From: Aldehydirespirator sp965220645
Lineage (GTDB): Bacteria > Actinomycetota > Acidimicrobiia > Acidimicrobiales > Aldehydirespiratoraceae
DNA: 64,000 nucleotides
Direction of reading: 5' to 3'
Assembly (NCBI GenBank): GCA_965220645.1
Contig: OZ244836.1
Span: forward strand, 3,348,001-3,412,000
In this document: piece after piece, positions 47,499 through 57,071 of the stretch
Numbering within the stretch: position 1 is the first letter of the stretch
Layout of the letters: every line of letters begins with the position of its first letter
Program-made: the position numbers and the translations under genes
The notes under the pieces: model-generated
Told to the model about the DNA's origin: nothing
Seen by the model: only the letters and a program-made list of their open reading frames with translations
Databases searched by the model: none

Positions 47499-47705
47499 TG
47501 GTCCGTCGCGGCCCTCGCGGCGCAGGGAGCCGAGACTGCGGTCATCGCCCACGAGGACACCGCGTTCGCGACCTCCGTCGCCGCGGGCGCGGCCCGCCAC
47601 CTCGAAGCCAACGGCGTCGAGGTGCTGGCCACCGAGACCTACCCGGCGTTCGACGCAGGGATCGTCGGCAAAGAGGATCATGTGGCGAAATCGATGCTGT
47701 TCTGA
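47499..47705 (+). pseudogene. Remnant of a branched-chain amino-acid-type (Peripla_BP_6) binding protein
   Basis: One frame, bounded by an in-frame TAG at 47496 and a TGA at 47703-47705, reads AAQGAETAVIAHEDTAFATS, then GAARHLEANGVEVLATETYP and AFDAG. That is the strand-helix pattern of the second lobe of LivK-type binding proteins. There is no start codon or signal sequence, only about 66 codons, and it ends KSMLF. It is probably a leftover of a larger gene. Identification is by eye and moderate. Confidence 0.5.
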
Positions 47706-47797
47706 ACACTGGAGACACACTTTTCGCCATCAATTCGGAGACGGGGACGAGTCCTCCCCGATGCAGTGGACGCCCAGCAGTTCCCGGTTAGACCTCC

Positions 47798-48676
47798 TCA
47801 GCCTCCCAGGACGGCAGCTACCGCGTCCGGGATGGAGTGGGGGCCCGCGATCGCCGCAAAGCGGGCGCCAGTGGCTGCCGCGAACGCCTCGGCGTCGGCC
47901 GCGTCGCCCGCGGGCCCGATCACGCACAGCTCGTCGAGGTGGCGGGCCGCCGCCACCGGATCGCCTCCTGCGGTGGCCCGGCAATCCGACAGCAGCAGGA
48001 CTACCCGGCGCTGCGCGGTGCATCGCTCCAGCTGGACTCGGGCCGCATTAAGCGCGGCTGCGAGGTCGGTGGTGCCGTAGCCGCGCAGCCGTAGGACGTC
48101 ATCGACCACGGCGGCGGCCGGGCGGTCGCGGTCGGCAGACTTGATGGCCACCACCCGGTCGCCGAAAGCCAACGCCGACCACTCCTGGGGCGCTCGCAGG
48201 GCACAGGCCGCGGCGGCCACCGCGGCGGCGGCCAACCTCGGGCCGCCCATCGACCCCGACCGGTCCACGACGAGCGTGATCGCGGTGGCGGGACGCCGCC
48301 AGCGCTGCACCCACAGCTCCTCCAGCGTCCACGGGCGGCCTGCGGCTCTGGCCTCAAGCAGGCCATCGAGGCTGCGGTCGATGTCAATATCGCCGGTGCA
48401 GCGGTCGGCCCGTCCAGGCTCGAGGCGTCCTACCCCGCCCGCCGACGACGCCCCGGCCCGGGCCAGGTCGAGCGCGAGGCGTCCCGCCAACCGCGCGGCC
48501 AGAGCAGCCATCTTGCGGTCGGCGGCCGCGGCCATGTCGGCCAGTAGGGCCAGCGTCTGGTCCGGGTCGGCTGAGGCCTGGGCCGCCACCTCGGCTGCGT
48601 CCAGGGCGCCCGTCTCGGGACTCAGCAGCTTGAAGCCGGGCTGGCCCTCGTAGTGACCGCGGGGGGTTGTGCGCAC
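47798..48676 (-). CDS. VWA-domain protein (MoxR partner; Mg-chelatase/CoxE-like)
   Basis: The C-terminal half is a von Willebrand A domain with a complete MIDAS start, VVDRSGSMGGPR. GYGTTDLAAALNAARVQLER and VVLLLSDCRATAGGDP follow. The N-terminal part contains an alanine-rich helical region. The start is unclear: no ATG lies in frame after the MoxR gene, so GTG 48676 is taken, giving 292 residues. It follows the MoxR AAA gene by 44 bases. MoxR/VWA pairs usually insert metal cofactors or remodel a partner enzyme; here the client could be one of the nearby oxidoreductases, but that is inference. Confidence 0.85.
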   Translation of the reverse strand: MRTTPRGHYEGQPGFKLLSPETGALDAAEVAAQASADPDQTLALLADMAAAADRKMAALAARLAGRLALDLARAGASSAGGVGRLEPGRADRCTGDIDIDRSLDGLLEARAAGRPWTLEELWVQRWRRPATAITLVVDRSGSMGGPRLAAAAVAAAACALRAPQEWSALAFGDRVVAIKSADRDRPAAAVVDDVLRLRGYGTTDLAAALNAARVQLERCTAQRRVVLLLSDCRATAGGDPVAAARHLDELCVIGPAGDAADAEAFAAATGARFAAIAGPHSIPDAVAAVLGG

Positions 48677-48720
48677 CCGCTCGGCGGCGAGCGCCTCGCG
48701 GGCCCGAGAGCCTTCGAGGA

Positions 48721-49716
48721 CTAGTTCCCTGGCCTGGTCGCCCCGCCGGGGGCTGGGACTTTTCCCGCCATCGGCACCACCGACTCGCCGGGTGGGCCTG
48801 GACCGCGCTGCTCGGCGGCGAGCACCTCCTCCCACAGCTCTCGCACGATGGCCTCCGGCGTGCGGTCGCCTCCCTCGTGCAGCCGGATCCGGCCCGTGAG
48901 AGCCATCAGTGCGGCGTCGAGGCCCACGCCGGGGTCGTCGAGCGCCAGGCCGCGCAGCCCGCAAAGGCGAGCAGCCACGTCGCACAGGTCCATTGCGCCG
49001 CGCACCGACGCCCCCATTCGCACATCGCGGTGGGTGCGGGTTGCTCGGGTCACGGCCACCGCCCGGGCCGTGGTGCGTTCGGCCGCCTCACTGCCGGAGG
49101 GGAGCGCCAGGGCCCTCAATTCCACGATGCGACGCTCGTTGCTGTCGTCCTGGTAGCCCATGGCAACCCGGCAGATGCGGTCGTACACCGCACTGGACAG
49201 GCGCGACGTGCCCACCGTGTCGTAGGGGTTCATGGCGGCAACCAGGCGGAACTGCTCCGCCGCCGCGATCCTGCCCACTCTGGGAAGATGCAGCTCGCCC
49301 TCCGACATCACCCCGATGAGCAGGTTGACGGTCTCCTCGGGCACCCGGTTGAGCTCCTCGACGTAGAGCAGCGCCCCATCCTGCATCGCTTCGACGAGGG
49401 GGCCGGGCACGAAGGCGTCGTGGTGGTAGCCCTCCGACAGCACCCGAGCCGGGTCGAACTGGCCTGCGAGCCGGGCCGGCGTCAGCTCGGCATTGCCCTG
49501 GACGGTGACAAGTGGAACGTCCAGCTCCGCGGCCAGGGCCCGCAGCAGCGTGGTCTTGCCGGTGCCGGGCGGACCCTCCAGCAGCAGGTGGCGTCCCGCA
49601 CCGACCGCGGCGACGACCAGCTCGGCCTCGTACCGGCGCCCCACTACGGCAGCCGCGACGGCCTCCACGAGGCCACCGAGGGCCCCATGGAGGCCGGAAG
49701 CGCCTGCCTCACTCAA
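48721..49716 (-). CDS. MoxR-family AAA+ ATPase
   Basis: The 331 residues carry Walker A GPPGTGKTTLLRAL and Walker B ALLYVEELNRVPEETVNLL with the MoxR-type Glu-Glu-Leu-Asn. Sensor I lies in AAMNPYDTVGTSRLS, and an arginine-rich C-terminal lid follows. Chaperone-like remodelling role with the downstream VWA protein. Its ATG overlaps the alcohol dehydrogenase 3' end by eight bases, so the three are probably one transcript: dehydrogenase, ATPase, VWA. Confidence 0.9.
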   Translation of the reverse strand: MSEAGASGLHGALGGLVEAVAAAVVGRRYEAELVVAAVGAGRHLLLEGPPGTGKTTLLRALAAELDVPLVTVQGNAELTPARLAGQFDPARVLSEGYHHDAFVPGPLVEAMQDGALLYVEELNRVPEETVNLLIGVMSEGELHLPRVGRIAAAEQFRLVAAMNPYDTVGTSRLSSAVYDRICRVAMGYQDDSNERRIVELRALALPSGSEAAERTTARAVAVTRATRTHRDVRMGASVRGAMDLCDVAARLCGLRGLALDDPGVGLDAALMALTGRIRLHEGGDRTPEAIVRELWEEVLAAEQRGPGPPGESVVPMAGKVPAPGGATRPGN

Positions 49717-50827
49717 AGACGACTACACCCCGGATGTTGCGGCCCTCGCGCAGGTCCCGGTAGCCCTCGTTCACCTCGTCCAACGAGTAGGTGGCACTCA
49801 CGAAGCTGTCGAGGTCGAGCTGTCCCTGGGAGTACAGCGACAGCAGGTGGGGGATCTCGGAGCGGGGGCTGGCCGAACCGAACATCGAGCCCTTGAGCTG
49901 CTTGTTCAACATGGCGAACTCGAACAGGTTGAACTGCACGTCCATCTGCTCCAGCGGGGCGACGGCCGCCACTACCACCGTCCCGCCCTTGCGAACGAGG
50001 AACTGGGCCGGGGCCAGCATTTCGCCGCTCATGACGCCGGGAGTGAGGACCACGCTGTCGGCCATCACGCCGCCGGTGACGAGCCCGACCGTCTCCATCG
50101 CCGCCTCCATGGACTCCGCGGTGTGGGTGGCGCCGAACTTGCCGGCGGCCTCACGCTTGGACTCGGCCGGGTCGACGGCCACGATGTTGGAGGCTCCGGC
50201 GATCTTGGCCGCCTGCAGCGCCGCGCTGCCGAGACCGCCGCAGCCCACCACGACCACGGTGTCGCCGGGCCGGACATCGGCGCGGTTGGCCACCGACCCG
50301 AAGCCGGTGGTCACCCCGCAGCTCACCAGGGCGGCGATGGGTCCGGGCACCTCGGGATCAACCTTCACCGCGGAGTCGACGCTGACCACCATGTGCTCGG
50401 AGAACGTGCCCAGCTTGAGCATGGGGGTGAGGTCGTTGCCATCGGCGTCGTGATGGCGGAACCCGCCCGCAGGCGGCATCATCCCAGGGGCCAGCAAGTG
50501 CACTCCCAGGTCGCAAAGGTGCTGCTGGCCGTCGGCACACCAGCGGCAGCGGCCGCACGACGGCACGAACGAGGCCGAGATGTGGTCGCCCACCGCCAGT
50601 TCGGCCACTCCTTCGCCCACCTCGACTACCACTCCGGCCCCCTCATGGCCACCCACGATGGGCAGCGGCACCGGCATGGAGCCGTTGCGGGCGTGCTCGT
50701 CGGAGTGGCACATCCCGGCTGCGGTTGTCTTCACCAGAACTTCTCGGGGTCCGGGGCCGTCGAGCTCGATTTCCTCGACGCTCCAGTCGGCGTTGGTCTC
50801 TCGCAGCACGGCTGCCCTGGTCTTCAC
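49709..50827 (-). CDS. Zinc-dependent alcohol dehydrogenase, NDMA-dependent type
   Basis: From GTG 50827 (VKTRAAVLRETNADWSVEEI) it is 372 residues. The catalytic zinc ligands are in GMCHSDEH and GGHEGAG. The structural zinc lobe is CGRCRWCADGQQHLC, and GCGGLGSAALQAAK is the NAD-binding turn. The pattern is that of actinobacterial NDMA-dependent (tightly bound cofactor) alcohol dehydrogenases. Such enzymes often need a companion system for cofactor recycling, and the coupled MoxR/VWA genes are notable. The substrate alcohol is unknown. Confidence 0.9.
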   Translation of the reverse strand: MKTRAAVLRETNADWSVEEIELDGPGPREVLVKTTAAGMCHSDEHARNGSMPVPLPIVGGHEGAGVVVEVGEGVAELAVGDHISASFVPSCGRCRWCADGQQHLCDLGVHLLAPGMMPPAGGFRHHDADGNDLTPMLKLGTFSEHMVVSVDSAVKVDPEVPGPIAALVSCGVTTGFGSVANRADVRPGDTVVVVGCGGLGSAALQAAKIAGASNIVAVDPAESKREAAGKFGATHTAESMEAAMETVGLVTGGVMADSVVLTPGVMSGEMLAPAQFLVRKGGTVVVAAVAPLEQMDVQFNLFEFAMLNKQLKGSMFGSASPRSEIPHLLSLYSQGQLDLDSFVSATYSLDEVNEGYRDLREGRNIRGVVVFE

Positions 50828-50988
50828 GCGGCACCTCCCGGGGGCTCGGATCCGCGACGCTAGCGCGGCCGTTGCAGCGCCGCGATGTGCGAAACGGAAG
50901 TCGGCGCGCCGTGGCCCTGTCTGGGCCACCTCGATGTGTGAAGATGTAGGACTCGCATCGACGAGGTTGCCAAACAAGGAGCGCAACG

Positions 50989-52176
50989 ATGGCGACGGGG
51001 CCACTGGCGGGCATACGGGTGATCGACCTGACGCAGGTGCTGGCCGGGCCCACCGCGGCGATGCTGCTGGCCGACCTCGGGGCGGATGTGATCAAGGTGG
51101 AGCCACCCGGCACCGGCGACCTGTCGCGGCTGGCCCGCTTCGCCAAGGGCGGCATCAACAGCACGGTCGCCAACGCCAATCGAGGCAAGCGGTCGATCCA
51201 GATCGACCTGTCCACCGAAGCCGGCCGCGGGCTGGGCCTGAAGCTGCTGGCCGGCTGTGACGTGGCCGTCCAGAACATGCGGCCCGGGGTGATGGACAGC
51301 CTCGGCATGGGGTACTCCGACGCCGCCGCGGTGAACCCCGAGGTCGTCTACTGCTCGATGTCGGGTTACGGCCCGACCGGCCCCTATGCCGACCGGGCCG
51401 CCTACGACCCGATCATCCAGGCCGTGACCGGCTACGTGGCCCTGCAGGTGAACCCGGAGGTGCCCTTCCCCGATCTGGTGCGCAACGGGGTGGTGGACAA
51501 GGCTTCGGGCTGGATGGGGGCCCTGGCCATCACCTCTGCCTTGTTCGCCCGGGCCCAGGGCCACGGAGGCCAGCACATCGACCTGTCGATGCTCGATGCC
51601 GCGGTGCAGTTCCTGTGGCCCGACGGCGGCATGGCCGACACGCTCCTGGACGACGACGCCCGCGAGGGCCGGCGCCTCTCCACGCTGTACCGGCTAACGC
51701 CGTGCGCTGACGGCCACATCGTCTACTTCGTGGTCAGCGACAAGCAGTTCCACGGCCTCTATCGAGCCCTGGAGCGCCCTGACTGGATCGACCACCCCCA
51801 GTGGGGCACCCACGCAGGCCGCCGCGGCCTCTCCGAGGAGCTCGGTGCCCTGCTCGAGGAGGAGTTCGCCAAGTGGAGGGTCGCAGAGTTGACGCCACGG
51901 ATGCACGAGAACTCCGTGCCGTGCGGGGAGGTGGCCTCGGTGGAGGAACTGCATCACGACCCCCAGATCCGCCACAACGAGACTCTCATCGATTGGGACC
52001 ATCCAACTGCTGGCCGGATCCGCCAACCCCGTCTGGCGCCCCGGTTCTCGACCACCCAGCCCGAGTTCCGGACCTCCGCTCCCCGGCTCAACGAGCATGC
52101 CACCGAGATCCTGGCCGAGTTGGGCCTCGATGCCGAGGCCATCGAGGAACTCCGCCGGGAGGGAGCCGTCTTCTGA
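50989..52176 (+). CDS. Class III (CaiB/BaiF) CoA-transferase
   Basis: Moves CoA between carboxylic acids. The 395 residues open with LAGIRVIDLTQVLAGPTAAM and GADVIKVEPPGTGD, which bind CoA. The catalytic Asp is in AYDPIIQAVTGYVA, and the C-terminal DHPTAGRIRQPRLAPRFSTT loop is typical. It is transcribed divergently from the alcohol dehydrogenase and heads a plus-strand run with the amidohydrolase. The substrate is unknown. Confidence 0.92.
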   Translation: MATGPLAGIRVIDLTQVLAGPTAAMLLADLGADVIKVEPPGTGDLSRLARFAKGGINSTVANANRGKRSIQIDLSTEAGRGLGLKLLAGCDVAVQNMRPGVMDSLGMGYSDAAAVNPEVVYCSMSGYGPTGPYADRAAYDPIIQAVTGYVALQVNPEVPFPDLVRNGVVDKASGWMGALAITSALFARAQGHGGQHIDLSMLDAAVQFLWPDGGMADTLLDDDAREGRRLSTLYRLTPCADGHIVYFVVSDKQFHGLYRALERPDWIDHPQWGTHAGRRGLSEELGALLEEEFAKWRVAELTPRMHENSVPCGEVASVEELHHDPQIRHNETLIDWDHPTAGRIRQPRLAPRFSTTQPEFRTSAPRLNEHATEILAELGLDAEAIEELRREGAVF

Positions 52177-52249
52177 CGACTTCTCATCGCGAACACTTGC
52201 GCTATAGACAAGTTCTCGCGATATACAGCGGCAAACGGGAGGCTGGCTG

Positions 52250-53497
52250 GTGCTAGTGCTGCGTAACGGACGACTCGTCGACGGCCGTAGCGTCGATGTT
52301 CGGATAGACACCGACGACGGCACGATCTCGGCCGTCATGGACGCGGGCTCGACCGCGCTCGACGGCGACACCGAGGTCGAAGACCTCGAAGGGTGGCTGC
52401 TGCTCCCGGCGATGGCCGAGCCCCACGCCCACCTCGACAAGGCCCTGACCGCGGATGAGGTGCCCAACCCCAAAGGTGACCTCATGGGCGCAATCCACGC
52501 CTGGTTCGAGGCCGCCGAAGACGGCCGGCTGTCATACGACCGGACGGTGGAGCGGGCCACGCAGGCCTTGGAGATGCTGCTCGTCCACGGGGTGACCGCA
52601 GTGCGCACCCACATCAACGTCACCGCCGACATCGGCATCGAGAGCATTCTGGCCGTGCAGGAGGCGGCGAGGGCCATGGAGGACCTCATCGACTTCCAGA
52701 TGGTGGCCCTCACCGGATGGCCGATGACCGGCCCGGACAGCACCGCCAACGTTCGAGCCCTGGAGGACGCGGTGGAGGCTGGGGTCGACCTCGTCGGGGG
52801 TTGCCCGAACCTCCAGGACGACCCGCCGGCCCACATCTCCGACGTGCTGGCGCTGGCCACAGCCGCGGGCATCGACATCGACCTTCACACCGACGAGACG
52901 CTCGACCCGTCCGTCCTGACACTGCGGGAGTTGGCCCGGCAGGTGAGCGACAAGGGCTTCGATGGAACGGTGGCCGCCAGCCACTGCGTCAGCCTGGGCA
53001 TGCAGCCCCCGGAGGTGCAGGCCGCAGTGGCCGCCGAGGTCGCAGCCGCGGGCATCTCGGTGATCACCCTGCCCCAGACCAACCTGTTCCTTCAGGGCCG
53101 CGACGACCCGATGGGCACGCCCCGGGGCCTCACCGCCATCAATGCCCTACTGGACGCGGGCGGTGTCGTCGCCGCAGGGGCCGACAACGTGCAGGACCCG
53201 TTCAACCTCGTCGGCCGCAGCGATCCGCTCGAGACCGCCGCGCTGATGGTGATGGCGGGCCATCGCCTGCCCGCCGACGCCTACGACATGGTCTCGAACG
53301 TCTCCCGGCGGGTGATGGGCCTGGGCCCCGTCAACTTCGAGCCGGGAGACCCCGCCGACCTGGTGGCCATCGACGCTCCGTCGCTGCGGGGCGCGGTTGC
53401 CGACGCCCCGATGTCGAGGCGGGTCTATCGCCGGGGACGGCTGGTGGCCTCAGCCGACCAGCAGACCCGGGTGATGCGGCCAGAGGCCGAGCGGTAG
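52250..53497 (+). CDS. Cytosine-deaminase-like amidohydrolase with changed substrate pocket
   Basis: The 415 residues start at GTG 52250 after GGGAGG. Metal and catalytic residues fall close to E. coli CodA: His59 and His61 (PHAHLDKAL), His213 and Glu216 (LHTDETLD), His245 (ASHCVSLG) and Asp312 (GADNVQDPF). CodA's cytosine-contacting Gln156 region is instead MVALTGWPMTG, its Asp314 is Asn313 and its Trp319 region is Phe-Asn. It is therefore probably a hydrolase of another cyclic or N-substituted amide/imine (relatives include AtzC-like enzymes), not cytosine. Next to oxygenases and ABC uptake genes. Confidence 0.85.
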   Translation: MLVLRNGRLVDGRSVDVRIDTDDGTISAVMDAGSTALDGDTEVEDLEGWLLLPAMAEPHAHLDKALTADEVPNPKGDLMGAIHAWFEAAEDGRLSYDRTVERATQALEMLLVHGVTAVRTHINVTADIGIESILAVQEAARAMEDLIDFQMVALTGWPMTGPDSTANVRALEDAVEAGVDLVGGCPNLQDDPPAHISDVLALATAAGIDIDLHTDETLDPSVLTLRELARQVSDKGFDGTVAASHCVSLGMQPPEVQAAVAAEVAAAGISVITLPQTNLFLQGRDDPMGTPRGLTAINALLDAGGVVAAGADNVQDPFNLVGRSDPLETAALMVMAGHRLPADAYDMVSNVSRRVMGLGPVNFEPGDPADLVAIDAPSLRGAVADAPMSRRVYRRGRLVASADQQTRVMRPEAER

Positions 53498-53537
53498 TCC
53501 GTGGTTCAGCAAGGACTTCGCGAAACGCCGAGCGAGG

Positions 53538-53629
53538 CCGTGGCCCGAGCGGCCCGTGAGCGCAGCGAACAAGAGCGGGAGACAGGTCCGAGCGGCCCGT
53601 GAGCGCAGCGAACAAGAGCGGGAGACAGG
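53538..53629. repeat. Two tandem copies of the dispersed repeat, minus orientation
   Basis: On the minus strand two units with a 43-base period each contain CCCGCTCTTGTTCGCTGCGC and TCACGGGCCGCTCGG. One continues into GGCCACGGCCTCGC as at 24495-24523. They lie between the convergent ends of the amidohydrolase and Rieske genes. Both contain the intact 13-base IS110 target. Confidence 0.95.
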
Positions 53630-53650
53630 CTGAACCGCCGGGCGCCTCGC

Positions 53651-54925
53651 CTACTGCTCCACGTAGGAATACTCGGACGCGAGGGTCTCGTCGCCCGGCT
53701 TCACGACGTAGTTGCCGGCCCGCAACGGCACCGGTGGCTCGTCGGCATCGAAGCTGACGCCCACCGGATCGCCGCCCTCGGCCACCACACCGACCTGCTC
53801 GAGGAACTGTCGCCGCACCATCGACACTCCCCGGTCGCTGGAGGAGAGGCTCTCCACCGAGTGCAAGGTGATCGGCCCCTGGCCCACCTGGGTCTCGTAG
53901 TCGCCGGGATAACGCTGATGGCCCTCGTCGTCGAGGTCGAACCAGGTCTTGCCGTCGCCGTAGCTGGGAAGCCCCTGGGCCGGGCGGTCCTTGGGCTTGC
54001 GCAGCATCGACACCACCCAGGTGTGGGTGTCGTCGATCGGAACGGCCCACGACATGTTGTTGCTCTTTCCCACCACGGTGAGGGTCGGGGTGGGGATCAC
54101 CCTGATGGTGGGCACGCGAATCTCGGTCACCCGGTGCAGGACCGTGCCGTCGGGCAGGTCCCTGTCCTGGCTGGCAGTGACGCCCCAGGGGTGGCGCTGC
54201 CAGTCGATGCGGGGCCAGATCTCGAGGCGAGGATCGAACTGATGGCCACTGATCGCATTGTGGAGGATGAACACGTGGTACGGGTCCATGGCGTTCTCAT
54301 GGGTCTGGAACCAGTTGCAGGGCGCCACGTTGGGTCCGCCGAACGCGAAGTGGTCGATGATCACGATCTCCTCGTCATCGCGCAGGTCCTCGAAAATGTC
54401 GTAACGGGGGAAGACCGGCTGGCGGTCGGCCGGGCCCATGTAGGCGAAGACCAGACCGTTGTAATCCTGGACCGGGTACCAGGGCTGGCGGTAGGACTCC
54501 CGGTTGCGCCCCCGGTCGGGTTCACACGGCTGGTCCAGGCAGACGCCGTCCACCGCGAACAGCCAGCCGTGGTAGGGACAGCGGATCCCCTCGTCCTCGA
54601 CGCGGCCGTAGTACAGGGTGGTGCCGCGATGGCAGCAGCGAGGCTCGACGAGGCCGGCGCGGCCGCTGCCGTCGCGAAACAGGATCAGGTCCTCGCCGAG
54701 GATCCGCACCTTGCGGGCAAGGCTGGTGGCGTCGGAGCTGCGGGCGACCGGGTGCCAGTACCGCCGCAACAGCTCGCCCGCGGGCGTGCCTGCGGACGTC
54801 TCCACCAGATCGGGGGTCCACGTTCCCTTCGTCCTGCCGTAGGCGCGACCGTCGGCGGGATGCGTTGGGGACCCCACACCGGTTGGCCCGGCGCGCCCGG
54901 TGCTCCTAGCTTGGGCCTCAGTCAT
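53651..54925 (-). CDS. Rieske non-haem iron aromatic-ring-type oxygenase, alpha subunit
   Basis: From ATG 54925 it is 424 residues. The Rieske [2Fe-2S] ligands are in RCCHRGT (Cys97, His99) and CPYHGW (Cys116, His119). The mononuclear iron site is in NWFQTHENAMDPYHVFILHN (Asp214, His217, His222). These enzymes insert oxygen using electrons from a separate reductase, which is not seen nearby. Its start shares CATG with the divergent 2-oxoglutarate oxygenase. The first 35 residues are not conserved, so a later start is possible. The substrate may be an aromatic ring or an N- or O-methyl group. Confidence 0.92.
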   Translation of the reverse strand: MTEAQARSTGRAGPTGVGSPTHPADGRAYGRTKGTWTPDLVETSAGTPAGELLRRYWHPVARSSDATSLARKVRILGEDLILFRDGSGRAGLVEPRCCHRGTTLYYGRVEDEGIRCPYHGWLFAVDGVCLDQPCEPDRGRNRESYRQPWYPVQDYNGLVFAYMGPADRQPVFPRYDIFEDLRDDEEIVIIDHFAFGGPNVAPCNWFQTHENAMDPYHVFILHNAISGHQFDPRLEIWPRIDWQRHPWGVTASQDRDLPDGTVLHRVTEIRVPTIRVIPTPTLTVVGKSNNMSWAVPIDDTHTWVVSMLRKPKDRPAQGLPSYGDGKTWFDLDDEGHQRYPGDYETQVGQGPITLHSVESLSSSDRGVSMVRRQFLEQVGVVAEGGDPVGVSFDADEPPVPLRAGNYVVKPGDETLASEYSYVEQ

Positions 54926-55946
54926 GGACAGATTGTCCCACAGCCCCCCGGCCGCCGATGAGCCCGGAGCCTCGCCGCCCGCGGCAAGGGCGGGGGAGGC
55001 TCCGCCGAGCCCCGCGGCGTTCACGCCGCGGACCATCGACATCTCGGCCCTGCGCAGCAACGGCTCGGAGCCGGCCCGCCGGTCGGCGATCACCGCTGAG
55101 ATCGAGTCGGCCTGCACCGGCGCAGGCCTGTTCATCGCGGCCGGCCACGGCATCGAACAGCAGCTCGACACGGCCTTCTCGGCGGCTCGGGCCTTCTTCT
55201 CGCTGCCCCCCGGCGTCAAGGATCAGGTGCCGCGTGTCAACCGGTACGGATACGTCCCGGATCGGCTGGAGGCTCGTGATCCATCGAGCACCGCCTACAT
55301 GGGACGGTCCAGCCTGGCCGCCGAGTATCTGGACATGGGCCTCGCCGACGAGGTCGACCTCGATGCTGTGGAAGCGCTGGGGTGCGGCGGACTCGTCTCG
55401 GCGGTGCGCTCCTACCAGTCGGCCGCGCTGGCCACCGCCCACGGAGTGCTCGAGGTCCTGGCCACGACTCTGGAGGTTTCGGGCTTCTTCGCAGCCCGCA
55501 TGTCGGAGCCCCAGTGCCGCCTGCGCTTCCTGCACTACCCCCCGACGAGCCGTCTCGAGGACGGCTCGGCGCCCGTCTTCAGCACGGCCCACACCGACTA
55601 CGGAGCCATCACCCTGCTCGCAACCGACGGCATGCCGGGTCTCGAAGTTCTCCATGACGGTGTCTGGACGCCGGTCGCCTCCGCCGCCGGGAGCCTGATC
55701 GTCCAGCTCGGCGACATGCTGGCCCGCTGGACCAATGACCGCTACCGCTCGACGCCGCACCGGGTGGTCGGATCCTCGGGCACTGACCGCTACTCGATCC
55801 CGTTCTTCGTGAACCCGAATCCCGACACCGTGGTCTCCACCATCGGCAGTTGCATCACGGCCGAGCGCCCCGAGCGCTACGAGCCGGTCACGGCGGGCGA
55901 GTTCCTGGTGTCGCGCATCGACGGCCCCACCGAGCCCTACATCTGA
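54924..55946 (+). CDS. 2-oxoglutarate/Fe(II) oxygenase (isopenicillin-N-synthase-like)
   Basis: The 340 residues have the iron triad His223, Asp225 (TAHTDYGAIT) and His279 (RSTPHRVVG), and the 2-oxoglutarate Arg in RYSIPFF (Arg289). An N-terminal DIOX_N-like region includes IESACTGAGLFIAAGHGI and FFSLPPGVKDQV. ATG 54924 overlaps the ATG of the Rieske gene on the other strand; an upstream GTG at 54900 is possible but would read through the Rieske N-terminus. Hydroxylates or demethylates a small molecule. Probably works with the Rieske oxygenase in one pathway. Confidence 0.88.
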   Translation: MDRLSHSPPAADEPGASPPAARAGEAPPSPAAFTPRTIDISALRSNGSEPARRSAITAEIESACTGAGLFIAAGHGIEQQLDTAFSAARAFFSLPPGVKDQVPRVNRYGYVPDRLEARDPSSTAYMGRSSLAAEYLDMGLADEVDLDAVEALGCGGLVSAVRSYQSAALATAHGVLEVLATTLEVSGFFAARMSEPQCRLRFLHYPPTSRLEDGSAPVFSTAHTDYGAITLLATDGMPGLEVLHDGVWTPVASAAGSLIVQLGDMLARWTNDRYRSTPHRVVGSSGTDRYSIPFFVNPNPDTVVSTIGSCITAERPERYEPVTAGEFLVSRIDGPTEPYI

Positions 55947-55993
55947 GGCGGCTCAGGCTCCTGCGAACTCGACCGGTGACCCGACGCGCCGCG

Positions 55994-57071
55994 GGGGCCG
56001 GCGCACTGGGCGCCGCCCCCTCTTCAGTGTCTTACCAGACGGTGCGGCTCGGGTTAGAAGCCGATTTCCCCGTCGATGAACTCGTTGGTGAAGAGGTCCT
56101 CGGCGCTCAAGTCACCGGGCACATCGTCGGCCAGGTCGGTGGCCAAGATGGAGTCGAGCACCCCTTGGATGCGGTCAAGCTCCATGTTGCCCGTGGTCGA
56201 GTCGGGACCATTGCCGATCAGGCCGTAGTCGCGCTGAGCCTGAACCGAGAAGTCCGCCAGAGCCGGCGGATACACCCAGAAGCTCGCATACCGCTCGACC
56301 GCGTCCACGATGATCGCGTTGCCCCGACCAGGCGAAGCGTCAAACGAGACGATCGCCTGCTGAACGATCGGAACCACACGCTCCAGACACGGCCTCATCG
56401 ACTCCATGTCACGGGGCCGCACACCAAGAGTCTGCGAGTAGATCTGGAACCCAGCGTCATGCAGCAGCTGGAACTCCACCGGCCGTCCCCACTCCTCATA
56501 GATGTGCTCATAGGTGTACACCTCAGAAGAAGCGAAGCCCTGCTGAGCGATCGCGCCGCCCTCGGACACGAACCGGGCCGGGCTGCCGTCATAGGACGGA
56601 TCCACCTGATCCGCGCTCCAGATCCCCTGAGCCGCGAACACCAGCGGGAACACACCACCACCGAACACGTTCACCGTGACGTTCTCGGTGCCCAGATCAG
56701 CGATGCTGTCCACATTGGGCAACTCCGGATCCCACATGATCATCTGCGGGTTCTGCTCCAACGGAGCAACCACCGACACCAGCGGAGCATCAGCCCACTG
56801 CAAGATCTGAGCATCCGTGGACGCATAACCCAAATGGATCGAATCGTCGGTGTACATGTAACTCGACACCGGCGCGAACCCGATAGCGGGACCACCGGTA
56901 CGAACCTGGAAATCGATACCCAGCTCAGAGCCATCAAGCACCATCGAACCCGTAACCGTCTGATTCTCAGTATCAACCACATAATCGTCACCGATCAGGT
57001 GATACATCGCACCATGCTCAGACTCCGGGAACCAATCCGTCTGAACCACCAACGGCGACGGACACACATCC
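55994..57071. repeat. Copy A of the ~1.08-kb duplicated binding-domain segment
   Basis: These 1078 bases match 58661-59738 (offset 2667) with no difference noticed, including about 60 bases downstream of the stop codons. They encode the NMT1-like domain at the end of the first lipoprotein. The identity ends abruptly after ACACATCC. Confidence 0.9.
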
